Source: Prunus persica (Eukaryota; Streptophyta; Magnoliopsida; Rosales; Rosaceae). Taken from it: a stretch of DNA of 64,000 nt. How positions within the stretch are numbered: position 1 is the first letter of the stretch; each line of letters begins with the position of its first letter. Of this stretch, positions 1 through 11,386 are shown piece after piece. The notes beneath the pieces are model-generated. The model was given only the letters and a program-made list of their open reading frames with translations. It had not been told where the DNA came from and ran no database searches. The stretch covers positions 15,168,950 through 15,232,949 of the forward strand of contig NC_034009.1 in the NCBI RefSeq assembly GCF_000346465.2, given 5' to 3'. Position numbers and translations under genes: made by a program.

Positions 1-254
1 CAGATAACAGAGGGATGATTCATATTCACACCTTTAACGACGTTGTTTAAAACATTTCGACGTAGTAATTTACTACAGACGACGCGAAAATGAACCACCG
101 ACATCTTATGCTATAATTACAGAAAACAGAGTTGTGATTCCTGATTTAGACCTTTAACGACGTTTTTTAAAATATGTCGACGTGGTAATATCATTCACAC
201 GACGCAAAATATAACATAAGACGTAATAAGAATTATTCACAGTTTAATAAAAAT

Positions 255-1100
255 TTAAAACAGAGTGAGTAGGCTTACAATTAATTTTGCTTTCTCTGCC
301 ACCTTTGGATCAGGGATGTTACCATGTTTGTCCTGTCTAGCTCTCTTCCATAAGGTAGATCGATCAATTTCTACCCCAGGCATGGTTTCCTCCAATTGAT
401 CCTCCAAACCAGCATATCCTTTTCGAGACAATCGATGATTGTACTCGAGTTTCTCCCTAATCTGTGCATGTTGAGAATGCACAGACTCAAAATCTTTGGA
501 TAACCTTGAAGCTACAAAGGCATCCCATTGTGCTTTCTCTATGAATTTATATGTTTCAGGGGGTTGGCTTAATCTCTCCCTGTCCTTGGTGTATGGAAGG
601 ATATATTGCCTCGTTAGTGTAGACTTGAAATCCTTCCATTTCTTGGCAGCAGAAGCTAACACAGAGCTCTTGCCCCCTTGACCTACCACAAAAGCAAGGT
701 CAACTGCTTCCCAAATCTGCTCCTTTATATCCTTGGGGATTTGAGCCCATTTCATGTCCACAAGTGGAACTCTGGAGCGTGCCAACACACCAATGTAGGA
801 CTGCATCTCACTATGTGCTTGGCCAATTCCTTTCCCCCTTTTATTGTACTCAACAATTGGCCTCAGTTTCTGAAGTTTTCTCTTCACAACACGAGGCATT
901 GTGCTCATACCTCGACCAGACTTTGAATCATCAGAGATTGTTGTCGTGCTGGTTCGTTCTGTCTCAGCAGATGATGAAGCAAACTTCATCTTCTTCGAAG
1001 GCTTCACTTGAGGAGGTACCATTCCAAGGTCCTTACCTCCATTTTTCTTGGAGCCAGAATCCTTACTTTGGTCTTGGTGAGAAACCATTTTTACAGACAA
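255..1100 (-). CDS. Plant transposase, Ptta/En/Spm type (Transposase_24-like), CACTA accessory protein
   Basis: A 281-residue open frame. The N-terminal ~65 residues are polar and low complexity (Lys/Ser/Thr rich). The middle begins with a basic segment (about 68-95) and then has WAQIPKDIKEQIWEAV, a KKWKDFKSTLTRQYI segment and W.AF....LS..F, the pattern of the plant Ptta/En/Spm domain. The C-terminal part has the frequent EIDRSTLWKRARQDKHG motif. Family members accompany TNP2-type transposases in CACTA elements and are thought to bind subterminal repeats; that role is family knowledge. The frame closes after a short hydrophobic tail that may be intron read-through, so the true C-terminus may lie in another exon. 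It is intact over this span, in contrast to the Harbinger genes later in the window. Confidence 0.75.
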   Translation of the reverse strand: MSVKMVSHQDQSKDSGSKKNGGKDLGMVPPQVKPSKKMKFASSSAETERTSTTTISDDSKSGRGMSTMPRVVKRKLQKLRPIVEYNKRGKGIGQAHSEMQSYIGVLARSRVPLVDMKWAQIPKDIKEQIWEAVDLAFVVGQGGKSSVLASAAKKWKDFKSTLTRQYILPYTKDRERLSQPPETYKFIEKAQWDAFVASRLSKDFESVHSQHAQIREKLEYNHRLSRKGYAGLEDQLEETMPGVEIDRSTLWKRARQDKHGNIPDPKVAEKAKLIVSLLTLF

Positions 1101-1395
1101 AACTGCAAGTGAAAATATTTCAGGAAAAGATTAAGAACACAAACGACAGTTATTAATAAAATACGACGTATGATATGATTTTAAACGACGCAATGAAATA
1201 ATCTCAGACGTAATAAATGTTTAAAACCAAGGTAATTAAACAACGACGAAATAATTAACTATAAACGACGTGATAATTAACTATACACGACGAAATATTT
1301 ATATAACGTCGTGGTATTGATGTTCACACGACGTCAGTCGTAATATACCGTCGTCTATATAAGGATCCAAAACCCTTCTTTCTTTCTCTGTGAAT

Positions 1396-1660
1396 GTTTG
1401 ATTGCAGATTTGATTTTTCTGAACCATGGTTTTTGTTTTCTAATTTGATAAAATACAAGGCCAAGAAAGAAAGTTTTGGAATCTTATATAGACGACGGTA
1501 TTTTAATATGACGTCGTGGTATTAACATTCACACGACGTAAAATAATAAGATATTGTCGTCTATATTAGATACCAACCCTACTTTCTTTTTCTTTATATT
1601 TTATCAAATTAGGGAAAAACAAAAACCATTGTTCAGAGAAATCAAACCTGCAGTTAAACA
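1396..1660. repeat. Inverted repeat inside the CACTA element
   Basis: The segment at about 1396-1500 (containing TTTGATTTTTCTGAACCATG and TAATTTGATAAAATACAAGG) recurs in reverse complement at about 1556-1660. Both arms face each other across copies of the ACGACG motif. Identity is high but not perfect. It may be a duplicated promoter/leader or part of the subterminal repeat system. Confidence 0.6.
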
Positions 1661-2574
1661 AGCAAATAAAAAAAAGACTATAATTTTAAAAACAACTTTG
1701 TCAATTTTCAGACGACGCTAGAACGACTGACGAACCGTCGTGGTCTACATATTTAACCACGTACATAAGAAGCTACCGTCGTCTTATTTAGTTGAGGTAG
1801 TTGTCTTCAAAGTTGGAAACTTTCCCTCTTTGTCTGTATATTTTATCGAACTTGGAAAGAAGTAAAATGATTTTGGCCAGAAAAAAGGTAAAAAGATTTT
1901 TCAAACAAAAAACGTATGAGCATGCAAAACAGCAACCAAAATAGTGAAAATGAAAGCTTACCTTTTGCGTGCAATGAAAGCCAGAGGAAGATTATGTTTA
2001 AGTTCAGAGACGACAAAGAAGACGAGAGGAAGACGATGAGATACTCTGACAGTGCTCTGACAAGGAAAAAAGTCTAAAAGTTTTCTCTGGGAGATTGAAC
2101 TTTTTAATCGGGTTTGGAAACAGCGCATGTGTATGTCAGGTAGACGAAAAGTTGCTTACATATAAAACCATTTCAAAAAAATAATACGGCGGTTACATAT
2201 AACTAAGACGTATAAATTACAAAATACGACGGTACATTTAACTTCGGACCTGGTAAATAAATACGACAGTAGTGTTGTAGGTACCGTCGTAGTAAACTCA
2301 AAAATTAAAGTACATAAGTAATAACTCGCGTCATGGTAGATTATTTAACACGTCGTTTTTATTAATTTACCGACGTGGATTTCTGTAATATACGTCGATA
2401 ATACCGACGTTGATTTTACAATTTAAACGGCGGTTTTTTTGTAAGGACCGCCGTTGGTTTTAAAAATTTATTCTATAAATTTGTCGCTTTCATTCATTTT
2501 CGGTTTACATTTAAGGTTCCAAGTTCTTCCTCTCTCAGTCTCTCACATCTCAAAGACAATAATTTGGATGTCTT

Positions 2575-2973
2575 TCTCAAAGAGAAGTTGAGCTTACTCG
2601 CATCAAATATATGTCCACAAGAAGAAGCTTGTCAACTAGCCTTCTCACTTCCTTGATCAAGCCTGATAGGACACTTAGTGCTTCTGAATACTCCTTGCTT
2701 TCCATCAAAAGAGATGCAAGCCTGGCCTCCACTCGCTGTCGAAGGAAAGTTCGCTTCTCAGGGAAATCTGAAGATCAGATGTGCCTGATCCTCTGCTTGA
2801 TTTTATTGCCTAAGAAGATCCGTCGGATTTGTGATAGCCTCTTCCTTTATCCGTAGAGCTTCAGAAGAAGAAGATGGGTTTCAAGAATGCGATAAAGAAT
2901 AGAAATGGCTTCAGATGGCCTCTAAAGCATGAGCAATTGAATCAGTAGTTGCTGGGAGATATGATGAAGACAT
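2575..2973 (-). pseudogene. RPN6: Captured fragment of 26S proteasome subunit RPN6 (PSMD11)
   Basis: Read on the minus strand from an ATG at 2973, the sequence gives MSSSYLPATTDSIAHALEA, the RPN6 N-terminus. It continues in shifted frames with ISILYRILE, then SSSEALRIKEEAITNPTDLL, then GTSDLQISL, then RTFLRQRVEARLASLLMES, KEYSEALSVLSGLIKEVRRL and VDKLLLVDI. The order matches RPN6, a lid subunit of the 26S proteasome built from PCI-type helical repeats. Several frameshifts, stops and a coding deletion between QISL and the RTFLRQ segment make it non-functional. No intron-like sequence separates the pieces. It lies wholly inside the CACTA element, flanked by ACGACG repeats, so it is best read as a transduplicated host-gene fragment. 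The family match is from recognition, not a search. Confidence 0.85.
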
Positions 2974-4068
2974 TGTCAATGCTTTGAACTATACAAGTCC
3001 TGCAGAAAGATAAAGGACCAAACTGTTAAAGAAACTGAAACAACGGCGGTTTTCTGTTCTACCGTCGTCTTTTCTCGTCGTCTATATTAAGGTAAGATGG
3101 CGGTAGATTTATAATTACCGACGTAGATTATTTTGTTAAACGTCGTTAAGTGTACTACAACCGACGTGGATTTTATTTTTAAATTATAAATAGAGTTTTT
3201 TTTCCCGTATTCTTTCAGTTTTAGTTTTCAATTACAAAGCGTGATAAATAGATTTTTCTTTCCCGAGGAAATTTAAAATGAGGGAAATTAATGTTCTAGA
3301 ATTTGTAAACTAACACGACGCAATATTTGCAAATCTGTGTCATCTGTTAAGATTATGATGTGGAACAGAGTTCCATCTGGTAAGATTTCGTAACCCTTGG
3401 GATCTCAGACAAATCTGATTATGTCGGCGGTGTTCTATATAAACCGTCGTGGTTATTTCAATTCTTGTCATTAAGTAGATCTACCGACGTAGGATAAGAA
3501 AATCAAAGAAAAAAATTGTTAACAAAAATTCTTATTAAGACGACCGTTAAAATTAAAGGTACGACGTATAAAATGAATAAATACGACGTTAAATTTTATT
3601 GTACGATTTAAAGATAACGTCGTAGAACTATACGATAATGACGTCGATATATTTATATTTTCCGTCGTTGTAAATTAATTTAATACGGCGATATTTTGTA
3701 TTTTAAAGCCGTGGATTTGTTTGTAATTATACGGCGTCTTATACGAAAACCTCGTCGTGTTATTTTATGAGTAAAAACGGCAGTTTTTATTGAAATCGTC
3801 GTCTTTACTTTCTACGTCGGTCGATTCATAACTTCTGCCGTTCTTTGTTGGCATTGATTTTACACTGCGGAAATCTGTTTCAAATAGACGTCGGTTGTTT
3901 AATTATGTACGTCGTTGTTTTTGAACAGCCATTTGAATCTCCATTTTTTAGTTGTCTAAGGTTGTATTACACGACGGTGTTTTTAGAACCGTCGTCTTTT
4001 TATAAACCACGACGGTTTTCACTTAGACCGTCGTTGTTTTCTGGTCGTCTTTTTCACTTTTTGTAGTA

Positions 4069-4600
4069 CATGCCCATAGATTGTGCAGGCTGGGTGATGG
4101 CATAAGGCCCCAAATATTTGGGGCCTCCAAATGTTTTTTTTCCAACTCACTTCTATAAGAAAATTCATAGTTTATTTTGAAAGAGGCTTTTGGACAAAAG
4201 AAAATGGGCCTCCTTGTTTTCAATTTTCTAACCAATGTTATACTTGAATTATTTTTTTTTTCCCTATTTGTTTTTATTTATGTTTTTTTTTTGTCAGCTC
4301 TTTATTTTTAACATGATTTGTTCTCTCTCTCTCTCTCTTAGATTTGAATCTGAAGGCCTGATTGCAAGACCTAGAAAGATAAGGTGAATCCTTAATTTTT
4401 AAATCTTTTACCTAATGTTAATGAGTTTTGTACTTTAAATCCTTATTTTTAGATTTAACCCTTAAGCTTTTCCTTTAAAAATCCATCTTGAATGAGAAAA
4501 TAATGTTGCTTTGTTCTTAAATTTGTCAACACAGTTTTGTTCTCTAAGAAAATCAGGGCCCTAACATCATTCTATGTACAGGGTCTCCAAAATCAATGGA
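4069..4600. other. Intergenic, no gene seen
   Basis: AT-rich sequence just outside the CACTA end. It holds a 22-bp perfect palindrome (AGGCCCCAAATATTTGGGGCCT, split here as AGGCCCCAAAT/ATTTGGGGCCT, about 4104-4125) and a short CT run near 4321-4339. No convincing coding or RNA feature. Confidence 0.5.
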
Positions 4601-4607
4601 CCGGCCC

Positions 4608-5500
4608 TTCCACCGAACAACATATTTCACCTAACATGCCGAAGGTAACTTATACAAACATCATGTTTGACTAAATGACATCACACCCAATCAAAGGTAT
4701 TGAAGGAATACCCTACTCCGACCAAACACAATTCGGAATACAACTGTAACGACCCTGCCGAATGGTCTCTACCGAAGGTAGAAGTTACATCACCGATTTT
4801 AGGACACGTGTCGCTACCACAACAACTTGCAAAAGTCCCACATCGAAGAAATGATTAAACATCCCACACCCTTTTGTCTATAAAGGGGCAATGTGCCCAA
4901 AATGGAAAGGCAATTAATCCAAAATACTAGTGTTAGTCTGTCCAAATCATTCTCGGTCTTCCTGTTTTCAGTCTAAAGTTTAAAGGCAAGTGGAACTTTA
5001 CCACTAAATAGATATATGAGAAAGGGTTGAGCACTTGGAACTTTACTGTTGAACAATATGTTCCACTGAACATCCCAAAGGTTACTTATACGAACTCAAT
5101 ATTCGACTAAATGTCGTCACTATCAATCGAAGGTACTATAGGAATACCCTCCTCCCAAACACGATTTGGAATATGACCTTAACGACCCTGCCAAAGGGCC
5201 TCTACCAAAGGTAGAAGTTAGTGCACCAATTTTAGGATAGGTGTTGCTAATGCAACAACTTGCAAAAGTCCCACATCCAAGAAATGGGCAAACATCCCAC
5301 ACCTTTTTGTCTATAAAGGGCAATGTTCCCAAAATAGAAAGGTAATTAATCCCAAATTATTAGTTCAAATCACTCCTAATCATGTACTTAGCTAACTTAT
5401 GCGTCAAAGAGCTTTCGGCTAGTACTACACTGAAGACAAGGTCTTGATGATTGCTCTTTTGTCCATGGGCTTCCGGCCCAGATATAACAAAATATGTGGG
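4608..5500 (+). repeat. Two diverged direct copies of an LTR-like promoter segment
   Basis: About 4608-4930 and 5050-5350 align as direct repeats. Both contain AACGACCCTGCC, AGGTAGAAGTTA, CAACTTGCAAAAGTCCCACA and a TATA-like TGTCTATAAAGGG block in the same order. After the second copy comes a segment rich in CTTCGGC and a GATTGCTCTTTTGTCC stretch, like the R/U5 part of plant Gypsy-type LTRs. No gag/pol frames are present. I read this as LTR debris on the plus strand; element borders are not defined. Confidence 0.55.
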
Positions 5501-5699
5501 GAGCCTCAATTCATTATTTGAGGTTTATATTGATATTATCCATTTCGCGGTGTATTCTTAACAACCGGAATTCACAAAATATATTTCTTCCTTGAGGTGT
5601 CGATTATAACAAAATCGAACTTTAAATTCCTCATCTTCTTATGCCAAAGAAATATGTGGCATACCACAATTTGCAATAATACCTCAAGGGTTGTCCATT

Positions 5700-6245
5700 T
5701 AATTGTTGGAACTTCAGGTTCTCAACACTGTTAAATTTTGAACTTCAGGCCAAAGCCACATATTCTCATGGTATGGACATTTTTACAATTTTCTGTACAT
5801 ATTTCGGGACTTCAAGCCCTTACATAATTGTCCATATTTTGAGGAACTTCTGGCATCTCATTTAATTGCTCATCCATGAGTTTAAGGAACTGCAGGTTCC
5901 CTTTTGTATATAGTGACGGTTTACCCAAAGTGGTTCATATTTATGCATACGTCACTATTCATGTGAATAGTACTATTCATCAAGTCATGAATACGTATCT
6001 ATTCATCTGCCAGTACAGTTATCATCAATGTGTACGGCACTATGAACCAATACGGTACTGTTACATCATTAAGGAACTCTAGGTCCTTATTTACATGTCA
6101 GGGATCAAGGACCCTTAAGTCCAATCACATGTTTACAAATACAGTACCGGAGAGACTGCCAGCTCTCATATTAATATCATCATCAAGGATCTTCAAGTCC
6201 TGATGTAATTGTATGATGAGGATCAAGGAACTTCTGGTCCTGATC
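5700..6245. repeat. Cluster of short near-palindromic repeats, consensus about AAGGAACTTCAGGTCCTT
   Basis: At least nine variants of a 14-18 bp imperfect palindrome occur, e.g. GGAACTTCAGGTTCTC (about 5710), GGGACTTCAAGCCC (5807), GGAACTGCAGGTTCCC (5886), AAGGAACTCTAGGTCCTT (6070), AAGGACCCTTAAGTCC (6106), AGGATCTTCAAGTCCTGA (6186) and AAGGAACTTCTGGTCCTGA (6226). Spacing is irregular (about 30-190 bp). No coding frame accounts for them. Confidence 0.6.
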
Positions 6246-6299
6246 TGCATACTGTAAAAAAAACTCATCATACAGCACAATTAATCCATAAAATAAATT

Positions 6300-6895
6300 G
6301 CGGATAAATAAATTACTGGTATGGACGATAAACCCGCACCATACTTTAAATAAATGTAAATGTGCGGTAAAATAAATTCATAAATTAAATTGCTTGCTGT
6401 ATGGACGTTAATCCCGCACCATACCTTAAATAAATTAAATAGCTTGCTGTATGGACGTTAATCCCGCACCATACCATAAATAAATTAAATAGCTTGCTGT
6501 ATGGACGTTAATCCCGCGCCATACCTTAAATAAAATTAAATGTGCGGTAAAGTAAACGTGCTTGTATGGGCACTAATTCTGCTCCATACATTTAAATAAA
6601 AGCAAAGGCGTGGACGATAAACCCGCACCACCCTTTAAATAAATATTGCCGTATGGGTAATAAACCTACACCATACCATAAATAATACTTTAAGTAAAAG
6701 TAAATTTGCGATAAAGTAAACGTGCTTGTATGGGCACTAATTCTGCTCCATACATTTAAATAAAAGCAAAGGCGTGGACGATAAACCCGCACCACCCTTT
6801 AAATATTGTCGTATGGGTAATAAACCTACACCATACCATAAATAAAATAAATAAGCAAAGGCATGGACGATAAACCCGCACCACCCTTTAAATAT
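6300..6895. repeat. Tandem repeat array (about 51-bp and 164-bp periods)
   Basis: Three near-identical 51-bp units (GCTTGCTGTATGGACGTTAA followed by TCCCGCACCATACC) run from about 6384 to 6536. A longer unit containing AAAGTAAACGTGCTTGTATG appears at about 6549 and again about 164 bp later. All variants share the core GTATGGACG(A/T)TAA..CCCGCACCA. Probably part of the non-coding interior of a retroelement. Apparent open frames here merely translate the repeats. Confidence 0.8.
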
Positions 6896-7315
6896 TAATA
6901 TTATAATTATATATATATAAGATAAACATATATAAAAGTAAACAATAATTGAATGATAAGGATGTGTTCTGTGTATATGCATGCTCCCAATTGCATATGT
7001 TCTTTTCTTTTTGCCATTATAATATATTAAACCAAAAATAGCTTTCCAACATATCTTATCATATGAAATTGGTTTTGTACATGTTTGAATTTAAGCCTCT
7101 GCTTTTCCAATGTCACCAGTACACCTGCACTAACCTTACTATGTATTAAATATTGTAAAGAAATAATAAAATAATGAAAAAGTTTAGAGACAAGGAACTT
7201 ATCCTTCCAGTTGGTTTGCTCGTATATCTGTCTAGCAGACCACAGCTCCTTCACTACTTTTCTTCCTTACATCAACATAATGGTTAGTAGTATAAATAAT
7301 AGTGTAGCACAAAAA

Positions 7316-7800
7316 TTATACCTGAGAGCTTCTCGTGCTGATAACGTGTTATAAAATGACTTGGAATATGTACGAATATTGAGCTGCACGTAAAGTAGAT
7401 GAGACACAGCATTTAACGAGGTTCGGCTATGCCTACGTCCTCTTAGAGCAGCAGCAGTAACTTTTCACTATATAAAATAATATGGCTACAATAGTGTTTA
7501 CAACATGTGTGGTTCACTGAATTTTTTCTCTAGGAGAATTTCTCTCTGCTCTCTCTTTCCTCTTTCTTCCTTCTCTTCCTCTGTTTCTTTCCTTTTCTCT
7601 CTTCCTCTTTTCTCTTTTTCCTCTTCTTTGTTTCTTTCCCTCTCTTTTATTTCTCTTCTCTCTTTCCTCTCTTCTTTCTTTCCTCTTCTTTGTTTCTTTC
7701 CTCTTCTTTTTCCGTTTCTCCTTTTTTCTTCTATCTTCTTTGCAGGTTGCCTATTTATAGGCAGATTGGTGCAACTCTCGTGAGTGTGCAGTAAGAAAAA
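7316..7800 (-). mobile_element. LTR-retrotransposon-like end with promoter, minus orientation
   Basis: On the minus strand a TATA-like GCCTATAAATAGGC core (about 7748-7762) is followed by a long purine-rich leader (a CT-rich run on the plus strand at 7520-7740). Then comes TTATAACACGTTATCAGCACG (7329-7350), a phrase I associate with LTR/primer-site junctions in plant Copia-type elements. No protein-coding region is attached; the repeat arrays at 5500-7000 could be its non-coding interior, making it LARD-like. Borders are unproven. Confidence 0.45.
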
Positions 7801-8413
7801 GTTGCCGACAAACTCTACCCAAAGTCTCCAAATGAATAGTTAGTGGGCTCCACACAAAAACTTTACAACAGACCACACTTATTACTTTATTTTGCAAGTT
7901 GGGAGACTAAATGAAAGTCAAGTCTAAGTTCACAGACCATAGCTACTAGAAAGCCAATATGCTATCATTTGTCATAAAAATAATAATAATTCATCCACTT
8001 TAAGCCACTATAAATAAATTATACAACGAGACAAACCACACACACTCTTCCTGATCCCAATATCCACTGTCCACCAACAAGTACAAGGACTAAGTGAGGA
8101 GTAGGCAAGTAGGCGAGTTTTTATCATATATAGCCTAAATTTGACCCCTAAATTCACAAATTTCAATTTTTATAAAAACTTTTAAATATAACCAAAAACT
8201 GAATTAAATAGACTCAAATGCCCTTAAAATTAAAAGCCAATTAAATTTCTCGCTACATAATAAATTTATTTGCTTATACAGTAAACGTTTCTCCTCTCAA
8301 AATTGGGATGCACCTTTTTCTACCTAAATTGTATTATCTTGTCCATTAATCTCCACTAATTTACTAGTCACTCATAATTAATAACTAAAATTATAACAAA
8401 TTTGTTAGGCTTA
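7800..8413. other. Intergenic, no gene seen
   Basis: AT-rich sequence without a usable frame. A ~30-bp stretch at 8091-8120 (AAGTACAAGGACTAAGTGAG) recurs with few changes near 13929, on the far side of the Harbinger elements. Confidence 0.4.
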
Positions 8414-8948
8414 GTCCATCCCCAATGGGGGCTTTATTTGGAGTTCAACCACCATAAGGCTCCCATAAATAGAAATTCTCCTTAAAAAAGCATCCCCAAT
8501 GATGCAAATTCAAGACTCTAAAACTTGAAGCCCAACCGGAGCACTAGCTAAATCTATATGCTTGGTTGAAGTCCTTGAAACTCAGTGGGTCTGGAAAGGA
8601 GAAAAGCTGCAGCCCACATATTTTGTCTCTCACTTGCCTTGCAACTGTGGAAAGCCATACTTGCCTCTCTTTTTTCTTCTGTCCACAACATGCTTGCCAC
8701 CATACAGACCCACTTTTTCAAAAGTTGTGGAACCAATAAACGGCTACAAGTGAGACCAATGGCTATAAACAACTATATTCTTTTCTTCTTCTTTTTAAAT
8801 ATATTTGCAACTCAATTCTTCCTTTAAATATCCACCATATCTCTCATAATTTTTACACACCACAACATCTTTATCACTCTTGATCAATTTATCAAATTTT
8901 TTCACTCACTAAATTATTTAATTTTTTTGTTAATCTCTTTTCCACCAA

Positions 8949-9816
8949 TGACTGAAGGTTCGAAGCAAAAAGGTGCAAATTACTACATCGATGAAGTTGT
9001 TGCTCTATGCCAAGTTTGGATAATCACTAGTGAAGATCCAATTATTGGGAATTGTCAATCAAGTGGAACGATGTGGAATTGGATAGGAGATCAATTCATA
9101 TAATTTCATCTCGATGCCCAGGAAGTTAGGTCATCAAAGAGCTTGAAATCGAGTTGGACAAACATCTCACAAATGTGCAACAAATTCTCCAAGTGTCTTA
9201 CTTAAGTGGCAAGGTTAAACAAGAGTGGCCAGAATTAAATGGACAATGTGAGTTTTATAATTTGTTAATTTATTGTGCCAACTTAATATTTTGTCAACTA
9301 ATTTAAATTCTTACATATAATATGTGTAGATTATTGATGAAAACGACTTTTTTTTCGAGAGGACCAAGAAAGCATTCCTCCTTGACCACTATTGGAATGT
9401 TATCCCACATGCTCATAAGTGGCAACCCTATGAAGGGTTCCAATCCTCCCCCTATGTGAACACTTCTCCAATGAGTGAATCCATTTATGTAGATGAAGAT
9501 TCACTGTATGAATCTGTTCCAGAAACTCAAGCGCTCCCACAAAGATCAAACCCACGACTAAGGCCTATGAGAAAAAGAAAGAAGAAAAAAAAAAAACTAA
9601 GGAGTTAAAAGTAAGGCTATTGTGAAAGAGTCATCTCAAGATGATAAAGAGCTCAAAGAAATTATGAGGTCTTACAAAGATTGTATGATTGAGAATAAAG
9701 AGTTGAAGGTTATGTTTAAGGAAACCGCCATAATCCAAACTTCGGCGAGAAGGCGATGGATCCAACAGAAACAAGTTGATATTATCGCAAAGAGTTCTTC
9801 CCGTTCGCTAGAATGA
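8949..9816 (+). pseudogene. Harbinger ORF1 (MYB/SANT, NAM-associated type), decayed
   Basis: Starts MTEGSKQKGANYYIDEVVAL CQVW and continues with a degenerate trihelix-like segment containing an in-frame stop near 9101 and further breaks. After a likely intron it ends in a Lys/Glu-rich coiled segment (about 9622-9816) with REL/KEL heptads, typical of the C-terminal part of plant Harbinger ORF1 proteins. Such proteins pair with the transposase for DNA binding and nuclear import (family knowledge). Not functional as it stands. Confidence 0.65.
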
Positions 9817-10109
9817 AGTTTATCGTCCCCAACCCCCAGAAAATGATAATTTCTAGAATAGTTTAGTAGTTTGTTTTATTTAAAGAATGTTGTAAATGTT
9901 TTATTTAAATTCCGTTGTACGTTGTTTTATTACTTTAAAAATGTTCTAATTTGTTTAACTTAATGAAATGATTGAATTCAAGGACATTGCAGTTTAGTTA
10001 TTGAATTCAAACACACAACTCTAAATTGCAAGGACATTGCAATTTAGTTACTGAATTCTAAACACACAACACTAAATTTAAAAAGACAACAACTAAATTT
10101 TTGTTCCAT

Positions 10110-11386
10110 ATTGCTCCCACATGTGTTGAATGATATCAGATCAGAGGTTGTAATGGGCAGTTGGATAATTTATTATCCTTCCATTAATAGATTTTATTTG
10201 TATATTGCGTGATCCAAGTTTATGCTGCACCAGAGCCTCATCCACATGATATGGTGTGTCCTCGGCAGGAGCTATGTCATCTTGGTCATGCTCATCTTCA
10301 ATAATCATATTATGAAGAATTATGCAAGTCTTCAATACCTCCCAAATGTCTTCTCGGTACCATTGGTGGGCAAGCCTCGCGACAACTGCAAAACGAGCTT
10401 AAAGAATTCCAAAAGCTCTCTCCACATCCTTACGATACGCCTCTTGGATCCTAGAGAGTAATAGATGTTGTCGTCCTTGAGGATCTGAAAATGACTAAAC
10501 AATTGTGTTCCACTTTAGATATATTCCATCTGCAAGATAGTACCCTTGCTTGTACTGTTTTCCATTCAGATAATATCAGACCCACAGAGCACGTCCTTGA
10601 ATGACGTCATCAAAAAAGAGTGACTTGTATAGTACGTTGAGGTCATTAAATACTCCCAGAATTTCGAAGTTGGCGTACCAAATCGATGTGTCGTAAGAAG
10701 TAACCGCTTCAAGGATTATGGTTGGATGACCTAGGTGGCCCATGTATGCCCCATGGTGTGACAATGCATCTAGTCAAGGCTTCCTAGCATGCCAGGAAAC
10801 CCCTGTTCCTTAGCTTTTTGGAGCAGTTTTTGTAGGTCTGCCCTCGTTGGTTTACGAAGATATTTATCTCCGTATAAGTTGTTGACTGCATGATAAAAAT
10901 CTCTTGCAAGCTTCAAATGATGTGGTCTCTGCTATCTTCAAGTAATCATTATTGAGGTCAACTCCCGTACCATATGCAAGCATACGCAAGGCGACTGTCA
11001 TCTTCACTTGTGGTGAAAAACCAAGCTTTTCAGTGGCATCAAGTTTTTGTTTGAAGTAATCATCAAAGGGGAAAATTTGTTCCATTATTCGATTACACAA
11101 CTCACTCCTCATGCGAAACCTATTACAAAAATCTGACAGGGGATACAACGGATGGTTAGAGAAGTAATTTTGAAAAAGGTTTTCATGGGCACTTACTCGA
11201 TCTCTTGGTATAGTACGTCGTTGTGACGATGTACCCCCGTGGACAACCATCGAGGTGGACAACCATCGAGGCCTTCTCCTTCCTCTTCGCTGCTTTTTTT
11301 CTTTGGTAGCTTTCAAACATTTCCAAAAATATTATGTTGGCACCTATCTCATCGCTAGAAGAGCTATCATATCCATTGTTGGCCAT
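10110..11386 (-). pseudogene. Harbinger DDE transposase (HARBI1-like), decayed
   Basis: Pieces appear in order on the minus strand. An N-terminal MANNGYDSSSSDE segment (from 11386) is followed, after a frame change, by LYPLSDFCNRFRMRSELCNR and KMTVALRMLAYGTGVDLNND. Next come PTRADLQKLLQKAKEQGFPG, a GSLD motif directly followed by a stop (first catalytic Asp region), PTIILEAVTSYDT, NDLNVLYKS with the second Asp, and a C-terminal KTCIILHNMIIEDEHDQDD. Frameshifts and stops interrupt it, so it is an inactive copy. It converges on the ORF1 remnant of the same element. Confidence 0.85.

Larger units (their letters stand above)
1..4068. mobile_element. CACTA (En/Spm) DNA transposon, right-hand part
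   Basis: The stretch is packed with short direct and inverted copies of ACGACG/CGTCGT, the usual look of CACTA subterminal repeats. They stop abruptly near 4068, where the sequence reads CACTTTTTGTAGTA; its complement, TACTACAAAAAGTG, differs from a canonical CACTACAAAAA terminus in the first base. A Transposase_24-type protein (255-1100, minus) supports the class. The left end and the main TNP2-like transposase would lie outside the window. The element also carries a host-gene fragment (2575-2973) and an inverted repeat (about 1396-1660). The exact right border and target duplication cannot be proved without the left end. Confidence 0.8.

Noticed and set aside
2611..2856. 81-aa plus-strand frame in the CACTA element
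   Set aside because: It is the antisense of the RPN6 fragment, which reads recognisably on the minus strand.
6300..6895. Possible CRISPR-like array
   Set aside because: The repeats are head-to-tail tandem units with degenerate copies in a plant genome, with no unique spacers.
7505..7783. Ser/Phe/Leu-rich 92-aa frame
   Set aside because: Translation of a pyrimidine-rich tract; no domain, and it lies in an LTR-like leader.
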